From Lachnospiraceae bacterium AB2028 (GTDB lineage Bacteria > Bacillota > Clostridia > Lachnospirales > Lachnospiraceae), in contig JHYJ01000007.1 of NCBI GenBank assembly GCA_000621425.1, positions 1 through 64,000 of the forward strand: DNA of 64,000 bases, written 5' to 3'. A program made the translations under genes and the position numbers. Shown here one piece after another: positions 53,089-62,064 of this stretch. Within the stretch, counting starts at the first letter, position 1, and each line of letters begins with the position of its first letter. A model generated the notes under the pieces. It was given only the letters and a program-made list of their open reading frames with translations. It was not told where the DNA came from and did not search any database.

Positions 53089-54834
53089 TCAGTCACGCAC
53101 TTTGATGTGAACTTCCCTCAGCTGCTGCTCCGTAACCTCACCCGGTGCACCACACATAAGGTCCTGTGCAGTACCGCTCATAGGGAAAGGTATAACCTCA
53201 CGGATATTTTCTTCATTCTTAAGCAGCATTATCATACGGTCTACGCCGGGTGCCATACCTGCGTGAGGCGGAGCACCGAACTGGAATGCATTGTAGAGTG
53301 CGCCGAACTTTGCAGCAAGCACATCCTTGTCGTATCCTGCGATCTCGAATGCCTTTTCCATGATCTTCATGTCATGGTTTCTTACAGCACCGGATGAAAG
53401 CTCAACACCGTTACATACTATATCATACTGGTATGCAAGTATGGTCAGGGGATCCTGCTCCTCAAGTGCCTTCAGGCCACCCTGGGGCATTGAGAAAGGA
53501 TTGTGTGTAAATCCGATCTTCTTTTCTTCCTCATCGTACTCGTACATAGGGAAGTCATTGATATAACAGAACCTGTATGCATTCTTTTCGATAAGATCCA
53601 GTCTCTCGCCAAGCTCTGTACGGATCTGGCCTGCATAAAGGCTTGCCTGCTTTTCCTTGTCTGCGATAAAGAAAATGGTATCGCCGGCCTGGAGCCCTGC
53701 AAGATCCTTTATCTCAGTCTTCATATCATCAGGAATAAACTTGTCGATAGGTCCCTTGTAGGACATATCTTCCTGTACTTCCAGATATCCGAGACCACCC
53801 ATTCCGATGGACTGTGCAAACTTAAGCAGCTTTTCATGGAAGCCCTTTGACATCTGCTGATGTACGTTTACCGCACGCACGCACTTTCCGTGGAAAGGCT
53901 TAAATGTGCATCTCTGGAAAAAGTCTGTTACGTCTATTATCCTAAGCGGATTACGAAGATCAGGCTTGTCTGTTCCGTACTCAAGCATTGCCTGCTTGTA
54001 TGAGATTACAGGGTAAGGAGCCTGTGTTACTTCAAATCCTTCAGGTGCGAACTTACTGAAGGTTGCGGTGAGAACTTCCTCGCCTACCTTGAACACGTCT
54101 TCCTGTGTAGCAAAACTCATCTCGAAATCCAGCTGGTAGAATTCTCCGGGGCTTCTGTCTGCCCTTGCATCCTCGTCCCTGAAACAGGGAGCGATCTGGA
54201 AATACTTATCAAAACCTGACACCATCAGAAGCTGCTTGTACTGCTGGGGCGCCTGGGGAAGTGCATAGAACTTACCCTTATATCTTCTGGAAGGTACGAT
54301 ATAGTCACGAGCGCCTTCCGGTGAAGATGCACAGAGAATGGGAGTCTGTATCTCCATGAATCCCAGCTCTGTCATTTTCTGTCTGAGGAAACTTATAACC
54401 TGTGAACGGAAGATCATGTTGTCCTTAACCTTCTGGTTACGAAGGTCAAGATAACGATACTTAAGCCTTACGTCCTCACGTGTCTCCTTGGATGTCATTA
54501 TCTCAAAAGGAAGCTGGCGGTATACCTTGCCAAGTACAGTCACGCTCTTTGCCTCTACCTCAACTGTTCCCGAAGGGATCTTGGGATTGTATGTTTCCTC
54601 GTCCCTCTTTTCCACAGGGCCTTCTATAGATACGCAATCCTCTCTGGTAAGGCCTTCCAGCATGGAAGTATCACGCATAACCACCTGCACTACGCCATAC
54701 ATATCCCTAAGATCTACGAATGACACTCCGCCGTGGTCTCTTATATTCTCAATCCAACCGGCAAGCTTAACTGTCTGGCCGATCTTATCCTCTCCGATTT
54801 CGTTTAATGTGACTGTTCTGTACTGTTCGCTCAT
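53089..54834 (-). CDS. aspS: Aspartyl-tRNA synthetase, bacterial type
   Basis: A 581-residue class II synthetase with N-terminal anticodon-binding OB fold (VKLAGWIENIRDHGGVSFVDLRD), motif 2 (FRDEDARADRSPGEF), a GAD insertion, and motif 3 (GAPPHAGMAPGVDRMIML). The start at 54834 has AGGAGG five bases upstream. Standing directly before gatCAB, it is probably non-discriminating and also charges tRNA(Asn) with aspartate for GatCAB to amidate; that is inference from context. Confidence 0.96.
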   Translation of the reverse strand: MSEQYRTVTLNEIGEDKIGQTVKLAGWIENIRDHGGVSFVDLRDMYGVVQVVMRDTSMLEGLTREDCVSIEGPVEKRDEETYNPKIPSGTVEVEAKSVTVLGKVYRQLPFEIMTSKETREDVRLKYRYLDLRNQKVKDNMIFRSQVISFLRQKMTELGFMEIQTPILCASSPEGARDYIVPSRRYKGKFYALPQAPQQYKQLLMVSGFDKYFQIAPCFRDEDARADRSPGEFYQLDFEMSFATQEDVFKVGEEVLTATFSKFAPEGFEVTQAPYPVISYKQAMLEYGTDKPDLRNPLRIIDVTDFFQRCTFKPFHGKCVRAVNVHQQMSKGFHEKLLKFAQSIGMGGLGYLEVQEDMSYKGPIDKFIPDDMKTEIKDLAGLQAGDTIFFIADKEKQASLYAGQIRTELGERLDLIEKNAYRFCYINDFPMYEYDEEEKKIGFTHNPFSMPQGGLKALEEQDPLTILAYQYDIVCNGVELSSGAVRNHDMKIMEKAFEIAGYDKDVLAAKFGALYNAFQFGAPPHAGMAPGVDRMIMLLKNEENIREVIPFPMSGTAQDLMCGAPGEVTEQQLREVHIKVRD

Positions 54835-54871
54835 AACCGCCTCCTGAGTACTGTTCAAAATCTGACATGAT

Positions 54872-54901
54872 ATTATAGCATAAAACTATGGAAAACAACA
54901 A
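54872..54901 (-). promoter_or_regulatory. Promoter of the aspS-gatCAB-purF-like-rpoD cluster
   Basis: An extended -10 TGC-TATAAT (54872-54877) with an 18-bp spacer from TTGTTG (54896-54901) lies about 40 bases before the aspS start. The short leader leaves no room for a T-box. Confidence 0.6.
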
Positions 54902-54951
54902 TCACTAAGTTTTAAGCACTAATATTGTCCTTCTATTGTATACAATTACGT

Positions 54952-55833
54952 TCAAATCTGTATCCAACCGGGATTGCATAGTTCATCACTACTTCTCCCA
55001 CTATCCCAACGTTTTGGCAATATGGCTATCTGGTCCGGATTCTTACCAAGCCATGCCCCCCAATAACTGAAACTGGAGTTTGCCAACACATGATGTCTGC
55101 ATCTACTCATCAACAACATGTCCAGATGGCCATGCTCTTCATCGTTAGCTTCAGCAATATGGACATCCCGTCCCTGCCAGACTTCAGAGAACGAATTCAT
55201 ATATTCAGTATCATTGGTAAAAATAAAATACCTGGGATTTTCAACCCTTTTCTCAATTTCCTTTACCGCACGTGAATAATAATCGGCAGTGCAAATACCA
55301 CCGTAACTTTCGGAAGCCGCAAGGTAATCACCACCCCGAATATGAACTGCCACCGAAACCGATGACTCTATTTCTTCTAAAATTTTTTTATTTTTCTCAC
55401 TCACTTCAGGGGCTGCATTTTCCAGCATTCCGGAAAAATCAAAATCCCGTCGCAGATCTGCATCAACTACCGATGCATAATATGCCTTCTGCCAATATCC
55501 TCTTAAATAGACCCGTCCTTTTTTCACAACGTCATCTATATTTTCATCGCTGATCATATCCTCGCGATAATAATTCGCATCAGTAATCCCCATTCGATCT
55601 GTCACACGAAACAGATGCCATATACCATTTCTGTTAAACCGTTTTTTTTCAGACAATGATATCTGGCGCGGTGTGATCGAAAAATAATCTGTAAGATTAC
55701 CACTCTGGTGTGGATTATAGCAATCAAGATCAATATACACATTTTCTTTCGGAACTATAGTCATCAGATATCTATACATCGCGTACTGAAACATCTGATT
55801 TCCCAATCCACCATCTATCCTTACAACGACCAC
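54952..55833 (-). CDS. Family 11 glycosyltransferase (alpha-1,2-fucosyltransferase type)
   Basis: A 293-residue enzyme with the GT11 signatures GGLGNQMFQYA near the N-terminus, VAVHIRGGDYL (donor-binding arginine motif) and NSSFSYWGAWLG near the C-terminus. Such enzymes add fucose, sometimes galactose, in surface polysaccharides. The start is taken as a GTG at 55833 following AAGGTGG; a GTG nine bases upstream is the alternative. It follows the insertase-sulfatase gene by a few bases and is clearly co-transcribed. Confidence 0.9.
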   Translation of the reverse strand: MVVVRIDGGLGNQMFQYAMYRYLMTIVPKENVYIDLDCYNPHQSGNLTDYFSITPRQISLSEKKRFNRNGIWHLFRVTDRMGITDANYYREDMISDENIDDVVKKGRVYLRGYWQKAYYASVVDADLRRDFDFSGMLENAAPEVSEKNKKILEEIESSVSVAVHIRGGDYLAASESYGGICTADYYSRAVKEIEKRVENPRYFIFTNDTEYMNSFSEVWQGRDVHIAEANDEEHGHLDMLLMSRCRHHVLANSSFSYWGAWLGKNPDQIAILPKRWDSGRSSDELCNPGWIQI

Positions 55834-55848
55834 TGCATCCACCTTCCA

Positions 55849-58398
55849 CTAGTTTTCCCTGATGCATTCCCAATTATCGTCTGAGAATATATCCTCATCT
55901 ACATGATATATAGCTGCATCATCCGGACCAAAAACAGTTCCGTTATTCTTGTATATATCTCCTTCATATGCCCAGAACACATCTACGCCGTTTTCCTTAC
56001 CACGCATATCCACCGGATGATTAGTGAACGGATTCACAGGATTTTCTACTATACCCTCCATTGCCAGCGCCGGAACATCCGCATTAGTCATAAATTCCGT
56101 ATCAGTCGTGAAGCCATGAGCATCAAAATCCTTTACCATAAGGAGCGGATTTGCCGCTAACACATCGATATCATCGTTTATAAACGCATCGTCTATACCA
56201 CCTGTCGCACGGCCATGATCAGCCACAAGAATAATACGGGTATTATCGTAAACTCCCATTTTTTTAAGTTCTTCGCACCAGTCGGCAATTTCCATCATAG
56301 CTCGCACATGAACATGATATTGTCCTACTGACTGCCGCAGATTATCCCTGTCAAAAACAAGAGTCTTCCCATCAGCTTCTTTTTCTGCCGCAACATCTCC
56401 GAAATCGGAATTATCAGTATTTTCACAAACCGTATAATCAGGGAGCTGAAGTATTGAAGGTTCATGAGTTGTATTATTACTCAGCATAATGAAACTACCA
56501 CAGCCGTCATCAACAGTTGTGAATTCAGGCAGTCTGTGCAATACAGCATAAGCCTCAAGAAACGCCTCGTCGCCCGCCAACACATCTGTAGAAAGATATT
56601 GCCCATCATCATACACCTCATCCTGCCAAAATGACGGCATTATCTTATATATGCTATAGAAGAAAAAGCTTCTTTCCACTCGTCTGGTATGTTCCTCTGC
56701 TCCGTATGCAGTTTTAAACCTTCCTTCCAAATGTAACGCAGTTACATTCTCCATATTATCAAATATGGAATAATCCGAAGGCATATGATAATTTGCATAC
56801 TGGGCATCACAGGTAAGCACATCATATCCTTCTTCCGAAAAAAGCACCGGCATTAGTTTCAAAGCTTCATTATGCTTATCCCTGAGTAATTCATCAGACC
56901 GCTCATTCATTGCAGAAGTAGTATAATCATATCCACCATACACTGCCGGCAGACCATAATTTGTACATAAGCCTGTAGAAACAGTATTTGGATAAAATGT
57001 AAAACCATCCAGCTCATCCATAAGTTCCGGACGTTCTGATAGTATAAACGGCATATATGCCCCGACCGTGCGGTCCAGCATGATCACTACCACATTTTTT
57101 TCCGTACTACTGAGCCTAAATGAGACATCATCATTTTGTACGGCCGCATCTTTCTTTATTTCCGTAAGCTTGACATTCGTCTGTACGAGTTTATACAAAG
57201 AAAATGTTCCAATTGACAGGCATACTATCAAGACAACATAGCCTATTACTTTTCTTTGTTTCCACCACAAAAAAAATGTAACAAGAGCAATGAACATTAA
57301 CACTATAAGATTAATAAACTTTATCCCCCAAGGGAATCTCGGTGTCCAGTCAAACGTCAATTCTCTGGACACCATGCCGATCTCGGGATAAAAAAACATA
57401 AAATCAACAAGTCCTGCAGCCAACAGAAACAGCAAAATATAACCATATATCAATCTGCCCTTATTTGTGACTACACTGTCAATAACTCCACCCCATACCA
57501 TAAAAAGCCCGGCACATACGCAAAATGTAAGCCAGACATACCTTAACGGTGAAACATAATCAAACAGATTAACGAGATCAGCCGGCGACGCAGATACCAC
57601 CGACAAGGGAATATACGCTCCCATAAACAGAGTAAGCGCAAGCAGAGTAAGTTTTATGCAACGCTTTTCAACACCTGTTGCTGCCACATCTTTCTCTTCA
57701 CTTTTTTTCTTCTTTTTTTTGCAAAGCTTTTCCGTAACAATATTTTTGCACAATGAAAAAAGGTTATTCATCGTCCAATACAAAACAAGTCCAGCCGGAC
57801 TGTTATACAGCAATACCAGGAAAACCAATGCCAAAACATAAACCTGTACACGCTGTCTTAACAAACGTCCCTGGGTGTAGATTGTACCCGAAACGCAGTT
57901 AATGAGTGTCATCAGGATCGGCAGCACACATATCTTTATACCACCTATCACAAGCAGATTATCGGGCGCACCCAGATCAGCGATCGGCCCAAACGACGAT
58001 CCCTGTAAAACCTGAAGTGTCGAAAGATAACGATATGCTGCAAGAAAGAATGGAATCTGAAGTAAAAGCGATAAAGTTCCTTTAAGCGCATCTAACGGTT
58101 TATATCCCATTTCGCGGTAATATGCCGACTGAATAAGATAACGCTCATCTCCGCTAAAAGCCTTTTTTATATGACCGGACCAGAACTCCATTTTCTTTTG
58201 TTTATTCTGCTCAGTTTCCTGTACAGCATCTGCCCGGAGATATAACGGAAGTGTTAAAAGACTTACAAGAATGCTTACCGAAATGATTGCAATACCTTCA
58301 TTTCCCCAGAAATCGTACATTATACGGAAAACAATACCGATAAGATACTCTACCGGCCGTATAACCACTTCATAAAAAGATCTCAGCAATAAGTCCAT
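55849..58398 (-). CDS. YidC/Oxa1-type insertase domain fused to a membrane sulfatase/phosphotransferase
   Basis: About 849 residues in two parts. Residues 1-235 are a YidC/Oxa1 domain: ISVSILVSLLTLPLYLRA, a lysine-rich cytosolic loop, MGYKPLDALKGTLSLLLQIPFFLAAY and the NSPAGLVLYWTMNNLFSL final helix. A Lys-rich break (CKKKKKKSEE) is followed by five or so further membrane segments. From about residue 440 an extracellular alkaline-phosphatase/sulfatase domain follows, with VVVIMLDRTVGAY, TGLCTNYGLPAVYGGYDYTT and ILVADHGR (about 726) for metal binding, as in LTA-synthase and EptA relatives. The fused family-11 transferase gene downstream suggests decoration of a surface glycan. GGAGG is eight bases before the ATG. 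Confidence 0.88.
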   Translation of the reverse strand: MDLLLRSFYEVVIRPVEYLIGIVFRIMYDFWGNEGIAIISVSILVSLLTLPLYLRADAVQETEQNKQKKMEFWSGHIKKAFSGDERYLIQSAYYREMGYKPLDALKGTLSLLLQIPFFLAAYRYLSTLQVLQGSSFGPIADLGAPDNLLVIGGIKICVLPILMTLINCVSGTIYTQGRLLRQRVQVYVLALVFLVLLYNSPAGLVLYWTMNNLFSLCKNIVTEKLCKKKKKKSEEKDVAATGVEKRCIKLTLLALTLFMGAYIPLSVVSASPADLVNLFDYVSPLRYVWLTFCVCAGLFMVWGGVIDSVVTNKGRLIYGYILLFLLAAGLVDFMFFYPEIGMVSRELTFDWTPRFPWGIKFINLIVLMFIALVTFFLWWKQRKVIGYVVLIVCLSIGTFSLYKLVQTNVKLTEIKKDAAVQNDDVSFRLSSTEKNVVVIMLDRTVGAYMPFILSERPELMDELDGFTFYPNTVSTGLCTNYGLPAVYGGYDYTTSAMNERSDELLRDKHNEALKLMPVLFSEEGYDVLTCDAQYANYHMPSDYSIFDNMENVTALHLEGRFKTAYGAEEHTRRVERSFFFYSIYKIMPSFWQDEVYDDGQYLSTDVLAGDEAFLEAYAVLHRLPEFTTVDDGCGSFIMLSNNTTHEPSILQLPDYTVCENTDNSDFGDVAAEKEADGKTLVFDRDNLRQSVGQYHVHVRAMMEIADWCEELKKMGVYDNTRIILVADHGRATGGIDDAFINDDIDVLAANPLLMVKDFDAHGFTTDTEFMTNADVPALAMEGIVENPVNPFTNHPVDMRGKENGVDVFWAYEGDIYKNNGTVFGPDDAAIYHVDEDIFSDDNWECIREN

Positions 58399-58556
58399 TC
58401 CCAAAGCCTCCGCATGACATTATACCCTTTAACATACCCATTTTCAACAATTCCACACTGCGTCGTTGAATTATGCTAAAATTAGCACATCGGGCATTCA
58501 GCGCCGATATTGTACTGCATTAATTATGCAAATCAGACCGTTCAGGGAGGTTACAT

Positions 58557-59462
58557 ATGAAAGATATAATCATAGTCGGTGGTGGCACGGCAGGACTTAC
58601 GGCCGCTATATACGCAAGGCGCGCCGGGAAAAGTGTGCTTGTAATAGAAGCCGATAACTGCGGCGGACAGATAATCAACACGCCTGAAATAGAGAATTAC
58701 CCCGGCATAAAGAATATCTCCGGACTTGAATTCGCAAACGGATTAAAGGATCAGGCTGAAAGCTTAGGCGCAGTTATAGAAAGCGCTAAAGTAACAGGTC
58801 TTGATATTAAGGATGGAAAGGTAAAGACACTGCACACTACTTCAGGAGACCGTGAGTGCATGGCAGTCATTCTTGCAACCGGTGCAAAGAACCGCCATCT
58901 CGGACTCGAAAACGAAGAAGAATTTACAGGATGCGGAGTGTCCTACTGCGCCACCTGTGACGGTGCATTCTTTAAGGACGGCGTAGTAGCCGTAAACGGC
59001 GGCGGAAATACAGCCATCGAAGATGCATTCTTCCTCTCCAACTACTGCAGCAAAGTATACCTGATACACAGGCGTGACGCCTTCAGGGCTGACGCAAAAG
59101 AAGTTGCAAAATTAAAAGCAAAGGAAAATGTTGAGTTTATACTGAATTCTACCATTACCGCACTCTGCGGCAACGGAGACTTGGAATATGTCGAACTTGA
59201 AAATACATTGGACCACCGGAAGAGCAAACTTGAAATAGAAGGGCTCTTCATAGCCATCGGCCAGACACCTGACAATAAGGCTTTTGCAGATTTTGTAACA
59301 CTTGATGAAAAGGGATACATTGCAGCCGGTGAGGATTGCAAAACCGCCACCAAGGGAATATTCGCAGCCGGCGACTGCCGGACCAAATCAGTAAGGCAGC
59401 TTACTACTGCTGCCGCAGACGGCGCAGTAGCAGCACTCGCTGCAATAGCATACTGTGGGTAG
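58557..59462 (+). CDS. trxB: Thioredoxin reductase-like FAD protein
   Basis: A 301-residue pyridine-nucleotide disulfide oxidoreductase of the thioredoxin reductase class. It has IIIVGGGTAGLTAAIYARRAG (FAD), the redox-active CATC in VSYCATCDGAFF, NGGGNTAIEDAFFLS (NADPH) and GIFAAGDCRTKSVRQL (second FAD motif). AGGGAGG lies six bases before the ATG. No thioredoxin gene is adjacent, so the partner could be thioredoxin or another redoxin. Confidence 0.93.
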   Translation: MKDIIIVGGGTAGLTAAIYARRAGKSVLVIEADNCGGQIINTPEIENYPGIKNISGLEFANGLKDQAESLGAVIESAKVTGLDIKDGKVKTLHTTSGDRECMAVILATGAKNRHLGLENEEEFTGCGVSYCATCDGAFFKDGVVAVNGGGNTAIEDAFFLSNYCSKVYLIHRRDAFRADAKEVAKLKAKENVEFILNSTITALCGNGDLEYVELENTLDHRKSKLEIEGLFIAIGQTPDNKAFADFVTLDEKGYIAAGEDCKTATKGIFAAGDCRTKSVRQLTTAAADGAVAALAAIAYCG

Positions 59463-59485
59463 GTAATAACTAGCTGACCCCCACT

Positions 59486-59717
59486 AACTTCCTCACACCG
59501 GTAGCTCATCTGACGCTGGGGTCGTTCGCCAAGCAGTTCCTACGGAAATACCCCTAGTTATGCTACACATACGGAACCGTTCACACGCTACATCCGTGTA
59601 GCGTTGTTCACTCACCCCGCCATCCATGGCGGGGTGTTCCTATTTCGTTCAAGCATTTCCGAGAACTGCTAAGGCTCACTTTGCAGCGTCAGCTGAGGCT
59701 ACACGGTGCGGGAAGTT
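59486..59717 (+). repeat. Nested palindromic element, copy 3
   Basis: A 232-bp copy of the element at 39526-39746 in the same orientation, starting 24 bases after trxB. It shows the clearest ends, AACTTCC-CACACCGG and CGGTGCGGGAAGTT. Hairpin A is CGCTACATCCGTGTAGCG (59586-59603, one T-G wobble), and hairpin B is ACCCCGCC/GGCGGGGT (59614-59635), again changed on both strands of the stem relative to the other copies. It is followed by a bidirectional terminator. Confidence 0.82.
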
Positions 59718-59731
59718 CAGCTAACATTCAA

Positions 59732-59762
59732 AAAATGACCGGATTTCATATCCGGTCATTTT
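59732..59762. terminator. Bidirectional terminator between trxB and the aminotransferase gene
   Basis: AAAATGACCGGAT (59732-59744) and ATCCGGTCATTTT (59750-59762) form a perfect 13-bp stem with a five-base loop; the A and T ends serve both convergent genes. Confidence 0.85.
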
Positions 59763-59788
59763 ACGTTTAAACCCTTATTCCAAGCAGC

Positions 59789-60961
59789 TCAATTCTTCTC
59801 TTCCTTCAGCCTTGCCACAAATCTCTCAAGCCTTTCTATGGCAATCTTCAGATTATCAATTGAGTATGCATAAGATATTCTAAGGTATCCTTCACCGCAG
59901 TCACCGAAAGCCGTTCCCGGCACAACAGCAACCTTTTCTTCTTCAAGAAGCCTTGTGGCAAATTCCTCAGAAGTCATTCCGAATTCCTTTATGCAGGGGA
60001 ATACGTAAAATGCACCAAAGGGCTCAAAGCAAGGCAGGCCCATCTGCTTAAATGAGTGCATAAGAAATCTGCGTCTCTGATTATATGCCTCACGCATCAT
60101 CCTTACATCCTCATCCCCGTTTTTAAGTGCCTCTATAGCCGCATACTGTGATGTGGTAGGTGCGCACATTATTGCGAACTGATGGATCTTGAGCATCTGC
60201 TTAAGAATCACCTCGGGAGCGCAGACATATCCCAATCTCCATCCTGTCATAGCATATGCTTTGGAGAAACCATTGATATAAACAGTGCGTTCCCTCATGC
60301 CCGGCATCTGTACGATAGATGCATAATCATCCTTATAGTACAACTCACAATATATCTCATCCGTAAGGACAAATATATCATGCTTTTCGACAACCTTAGC
60401 GATCTCTTCCAGATCCTTGCGCTCCAGCACTGCACCGGTAGGGTTGTTGGGGAAAGGAAGGATAAGCAGCTTGGTCTTATCCGTTATAGCCTCCTCCAGC
60501 TCTGCTGCCGTAAGCCTGAAATCATTTTCAGCCTTAAGATTAATATACACAGGAACACCACCTGCAAGCACCGTGCAGGGATCATATGAAACATAGCAGG
60601 GCTGTGGTATAAGCACCTCATCCCCGGGATCCAGCATTGCACGCAACGCCATATCTATACCCTCGGAACCGCCGACAGTAACAAACACTTCATTATCAGC
60701 GTCATATACAACGCCAAGCTTTCTCTTTACATATGCCGAGATCTCGCCCTTGAGTTCCTTGAGACCTGCATTTGATGTATAGAAAGTACGACCCTTTTCA
60801 AGAGAATAAATGCCCTCTTCCCTCACATGCCAGGGCGTGTCAAAATCAGGCTCACCCACGCCAAGTGAAATGGCATCCTTCATCTCACTTACAATATCAA
60901 AGAACTTCCTTATTCCGGAAGGCTTGATGCTCTCTACTTTTTTATTTAGCGGATTTCTCAT
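59789..60961 (-). CDS. Class I/II PLP-dependent aminotransferase
   Basis: A 390-residue fold-type I aminotransferase of the aspartate/alanine/aromatic group. It has LGVGEPDFDTP, TVGGSEGIDMALRA, PFPNNPTGAV, LTDEIYCELYY and the PLP-lysine motif NGFSKAYAMTGWRLGY. The ATG overlaps the stop of the Lrp/AsnC gene by four bases, so the pair is coupled and the regulator probably controls or senses the amino acid handled here. The exact substrate cannot be fixed. Confidence 0.93.
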   Translation of the reverse strand: MRNPLNKKVESIKPSGIRKFFDIVSEMKDAISLGVGEPDFDTPWHVREEGIYSLEKGRTFYTSNAGLKELKGEISAYVKRKLGVVYDADNEVFVTVGGSEGIDMALRAMLDPGDEVLIPQPCYVSYDPCTVLAGGVPVYINLKAENDFRLTAAELEEAITDKTKLLILPFPNNPTGAVLERKDLEEIAKVVEKHDIFVLTDEIYCELYYKDDYASIVQMPGMRERTVYINGFSKAYAMTGWRLGYVCAPEVILKQMLKIHQFAIMCAPTTSQYAAIEALKNGDEDVRMMREAYNQRRRFLMHSFKQMGLPCFEPFGAFYVFPCIKEFGMTSEEFATRLLEEEKVAVVPGTAFGDCGEGYLRISYAYSIDNLKIAIERLERFVARLKEEKN

Positions 60962-61443
60962 GGCGTAACCAACTGCCTTTCATCTTCAGGCTTCTTAGCC
61001 ATGATAGTACCGTGGTCCTTGTATTTCTTCAGGATAAAATGAGTAGAAGTACTGAGGACATTCTCCATGGTCGAAAGCTTTGAATGTACAAAGGATGAAA
61101 CTTCCTTTATGGACTTTCCTTCTATTGTAACAAGCAGATCATACCCGCCACTTATAAGATAAACACTCTTTACTTCAGGATACTTATATATATGCTCTGC
61201 AATACCGTCAAAGCCCTGTCCGCGCTGAAGTGTGACATTTACTTCTATAAGCGCAGTCACCTTTTCCATGCCGGTCTTTTCCCAGTCTATCATTGTATGG
61301 TATCCGCAGATGACACCTTCTTCTTCCATCCTGCTCATTTCTTCAGCGATGACTTCCTCTTCGCTTCCGAGCCTTACAGCCAGCTCTGCGATATCCACGC
61401 GGCTGTTCTTTTCAATTGTTGATAATATCTCGTCTCTAAGCAT
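60958..61443 (-). CDS. Lrp/AsnC-family regulator
   Basis: A 161-residue protein with an N-terminal winged helix (ILSTIEKNSRVDIAELAVRLG) and a C-terminal RAM/AsnC ligand-binding domain (LIEVNVTLQRGQGFDGIAEHI, then YLISGGYDLLVTIEG). The ATG at 61443 is chosen because GGAGG lies six bases before it. It overlaps the aminotransferase gene, consistent with amino-acid-responsive control of that gene. Confidence 0.9.
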   Translation of the reverse strand: MLRDEILSTIEKNSRVDIAELAVRLGSEEEVIAEEMSRMEEEGVICGYHTMIDWEKTGMEKVTALIEVNVTLQRGQGFDGIAEHIYKYPEVKSVYLISGGYDLLVTIEGKSIKEVSSFVHSKLSTMENVLSTSTHFILKKYKDHGTIMAKKPEDERQLVTP

Positions 61444-61482
61444 ATCACGCCTCCATTGGCTTTTATTGGCATTCATTCACCT

Positions 61483-62064
61483 TCAGCCTTCCGGCCTTGT
61501 CAGGTACTGAATCTCATCTCTGTTTATGAGTAACTTTTCTTTTCCTTTTAATGTATATCCAGCGATCACACAGGGCACTTTATTTTCCGTTACCCTTTTT
61601 ATGATCTCGACAGTCCTTGCTCCGCAGGGTGATGTAAGAATCATGCATCCGCTGCTTTTCGTCCTGTATGGATTCAGGTCAAACATATTGAATAGCTCTA
61701 TGCTTTCCTGTCGCATCGGAACCTGCCTGACATCAAGGTGCATTCCGATATGCGATGCTGCAGTCATATGCCACAATGCACCAAATATTCCGTCATCACC
61801 GCACTGCCATATCACTGTTTCAGGATCTTCATCTTTTATAGCAGACAGTACTGCATCTTCATAAGCTGCAAGTACTTTCATGCATGAGTCCACATTATAC
61901 TCTATACGGTCTGCATACACCTGCCCTGTGCTTTCCGCTATCCGGTCGTATTCTGCAGACATCAGATCACCCGTAGCAGGTAAAGCCGCATAACCATAAA
62001 CTATTATGTCACAACCGGCTGCAGACCTTACATCGTTTTCAGATAAATCCTCGTGTCGCTGCAT
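61483..62064 (-). CDS. C-terminal half of an AIR-synthase-related (HypE-like) protein
   Basis: A 193-residue protein corresponding only to the second domain of AIR-synthase-related proteins: the opening DIIVYGYAALPATGDLM matches the inter-domain junction, and GIFGALWHMTAASHIG, VPMRQESIELFNMFDLNPY and the PCVIAGYTLKGKEKLLIN ending match the C-terminal domain. The N-terminal ATP-binding domain is absent, and the usual VTEGG before GIFGAL is QCGDD. The ATG overlaps the VanW stop by one base. Either it is a stand-alone domain or the remnant of a longer gene. No frameshift is visible. Confidence 0.7.
   Translation of the reverse strand: MQRHEDLSENDVRSAAGCDIIVYGYAALPATGDLMSAEYDRIAESTGQVYADRIEYNVDSCMKVLAAYEDAVLSAIKDEDPETVIWQCGDDGIFGALWHMTAASHIGMHLDVRQVPMRQESIELFNMFDLNPYRTKSSGCMILTSPCGARTVEIIKRVTENKVPCVIAGYTLKGKEKLLINRDEIQYLTRPEG

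Noticed and set aside
57700-57740. Poly-A runs coding the Lys stretch in the YidC-sulfatase fusion as a frameshift site
   Set aside because: The frame is continuous on both sides and neither alternative frame leads to an extended protein-like sequence that I could see.
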